A stretch of 12,876 nucleotides of DNA from ZC4RG17 sp035304485 (lineage in GTDB: Bacteria > Actinomycetota > Acidimicrobiia > Spongiisociales > ZC4RG35). Positions 12,794-12,876 of the stretch are shown one piece after another. Numbering within the stretch: position 1 is the first letter of the stretch; each line of letters begins with the position of its first letter. A program made the translations under genes and the position numbers. The notes under the pieces are model-generated. The model saw only the letters and a list, made by a program, of their open reading frames with translations. It was not told the DNA's origin and searched no databases. The stretch is taken from positions 1-12,876 of the forward strand of contig DATGPZ010000187.1 in the NCBI GenBank assembly GCA_035304485.1, written 5' to 3'.

Positions 12794-12876
12794 ATGCGAT
12801 TCCGACGCAAATTCGCCGTAGGCATCGTGGCTGCCTCGGTGTTCGCCTTTGGTGGTATAGCCCTGGCCGCCAGCAG
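12794..12876 (+). CDS. N-terminus of a secreted protein, partial (cut by window end)
   Basis: From the ATG at 12794, 27 full codons remain open to the right edge. They encode MRFRRKFAVG, then IVAASVFAFGGIALAAS, a classical signal peptide with a basic n-region and an AxA-type cleavage site (LAA-S). AAAGGA at 12778-12783 lies 10 nt upstream as a ribosome-binding site. The opening resembles that of the upstream collagen-like protein (basic MR-x-RR followed by an Ala/Val-rich core), so it may be another member of the same secreted family. The mature part is not visible and no function can be given. Confidence 0.6.
   Translation, partial: MRFRRKFAVGIVAASVFAFGGIALAAS

Overview
The window is high-GC bacterial DNA, most likely from an actinobacterium and, within that phylum, plausibly class Acidimicrobiia. 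The lineage is an inference from four things. The PHO-box is of the actinobacterial GTTCACC type. Several genes have TANNNT -10-like hexamers close to their starts and no Shine-Dalgarno sequence. There are lipoproteins with Thr/Ser/Pro linkers. Two proteins carry a cysteine-containing variant of the SLH repeat (RGCNPPxN...CP) that I associate with these bacteria. I recognise no mobile element, CRISPR array, rRNA or tRNA.

Layout. (1) 1-449, minus: the N-terminal part of an alpha/beta hydrolase running off the left edge. It is divergent from a TetR-family regulator (541-1149), and two near-identical 18-bp palindromes lie between them. (2) 1202-1816: a second, unrelated TetR-family regulator. 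(3) 1869-3908: polyphosphate kinase ppk1, closed by a strong intrinsic terminator (3924-3950). (4) 3977-9853: a compact phosphate-starvation operon, pstS-pstC-pstA-pstB-phoU-response regulator. A tandem PHO box and a leader hairpin precede it, and an intercistronic hairpin separates pstS from pstC. The later genes overlap by 1 to 8 bases. No sensor kinase accompanies the response regulator. (5) 9858-11715, minus, convergent with the pst operon and only 4 bp from it: a secreted protein with three Cys-type SLH repeats and a C-terminal Excalibur calcium-binding motif, downstream of a lipoprotein with thermonuclease and lamin-tail domains. (6) 11823-12686, plus: a secreted protein with one SLH repeat, a short collagen-like tract and a beta-rich C-terminal domain. 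A hairpin follows, then the signal peptide of another secreted protein cut by the right edge (12794-12876).

How the genes fit together. ppk1 makes polyphosphate. PstSCAB takes up phosphate with high affinity, PhoU couples transporter state to signalling, and the OmpR/PhoB-type regulator is the likely activator at the PHO box. The adjacent surface genes could release phosphate from extracellular DNA (a calcium-dependent nuclease beside a calcium-binding surface protein). That link rests only on adjacency and domain logic. The most interesting signals are the nuclease/SLH-Excalibur pair, the roughly 170-residue extracytoplasmic loop in PstA, the two hairpins around pstS, the Cys-type SLH repeats, and the paired TetR-type operators.
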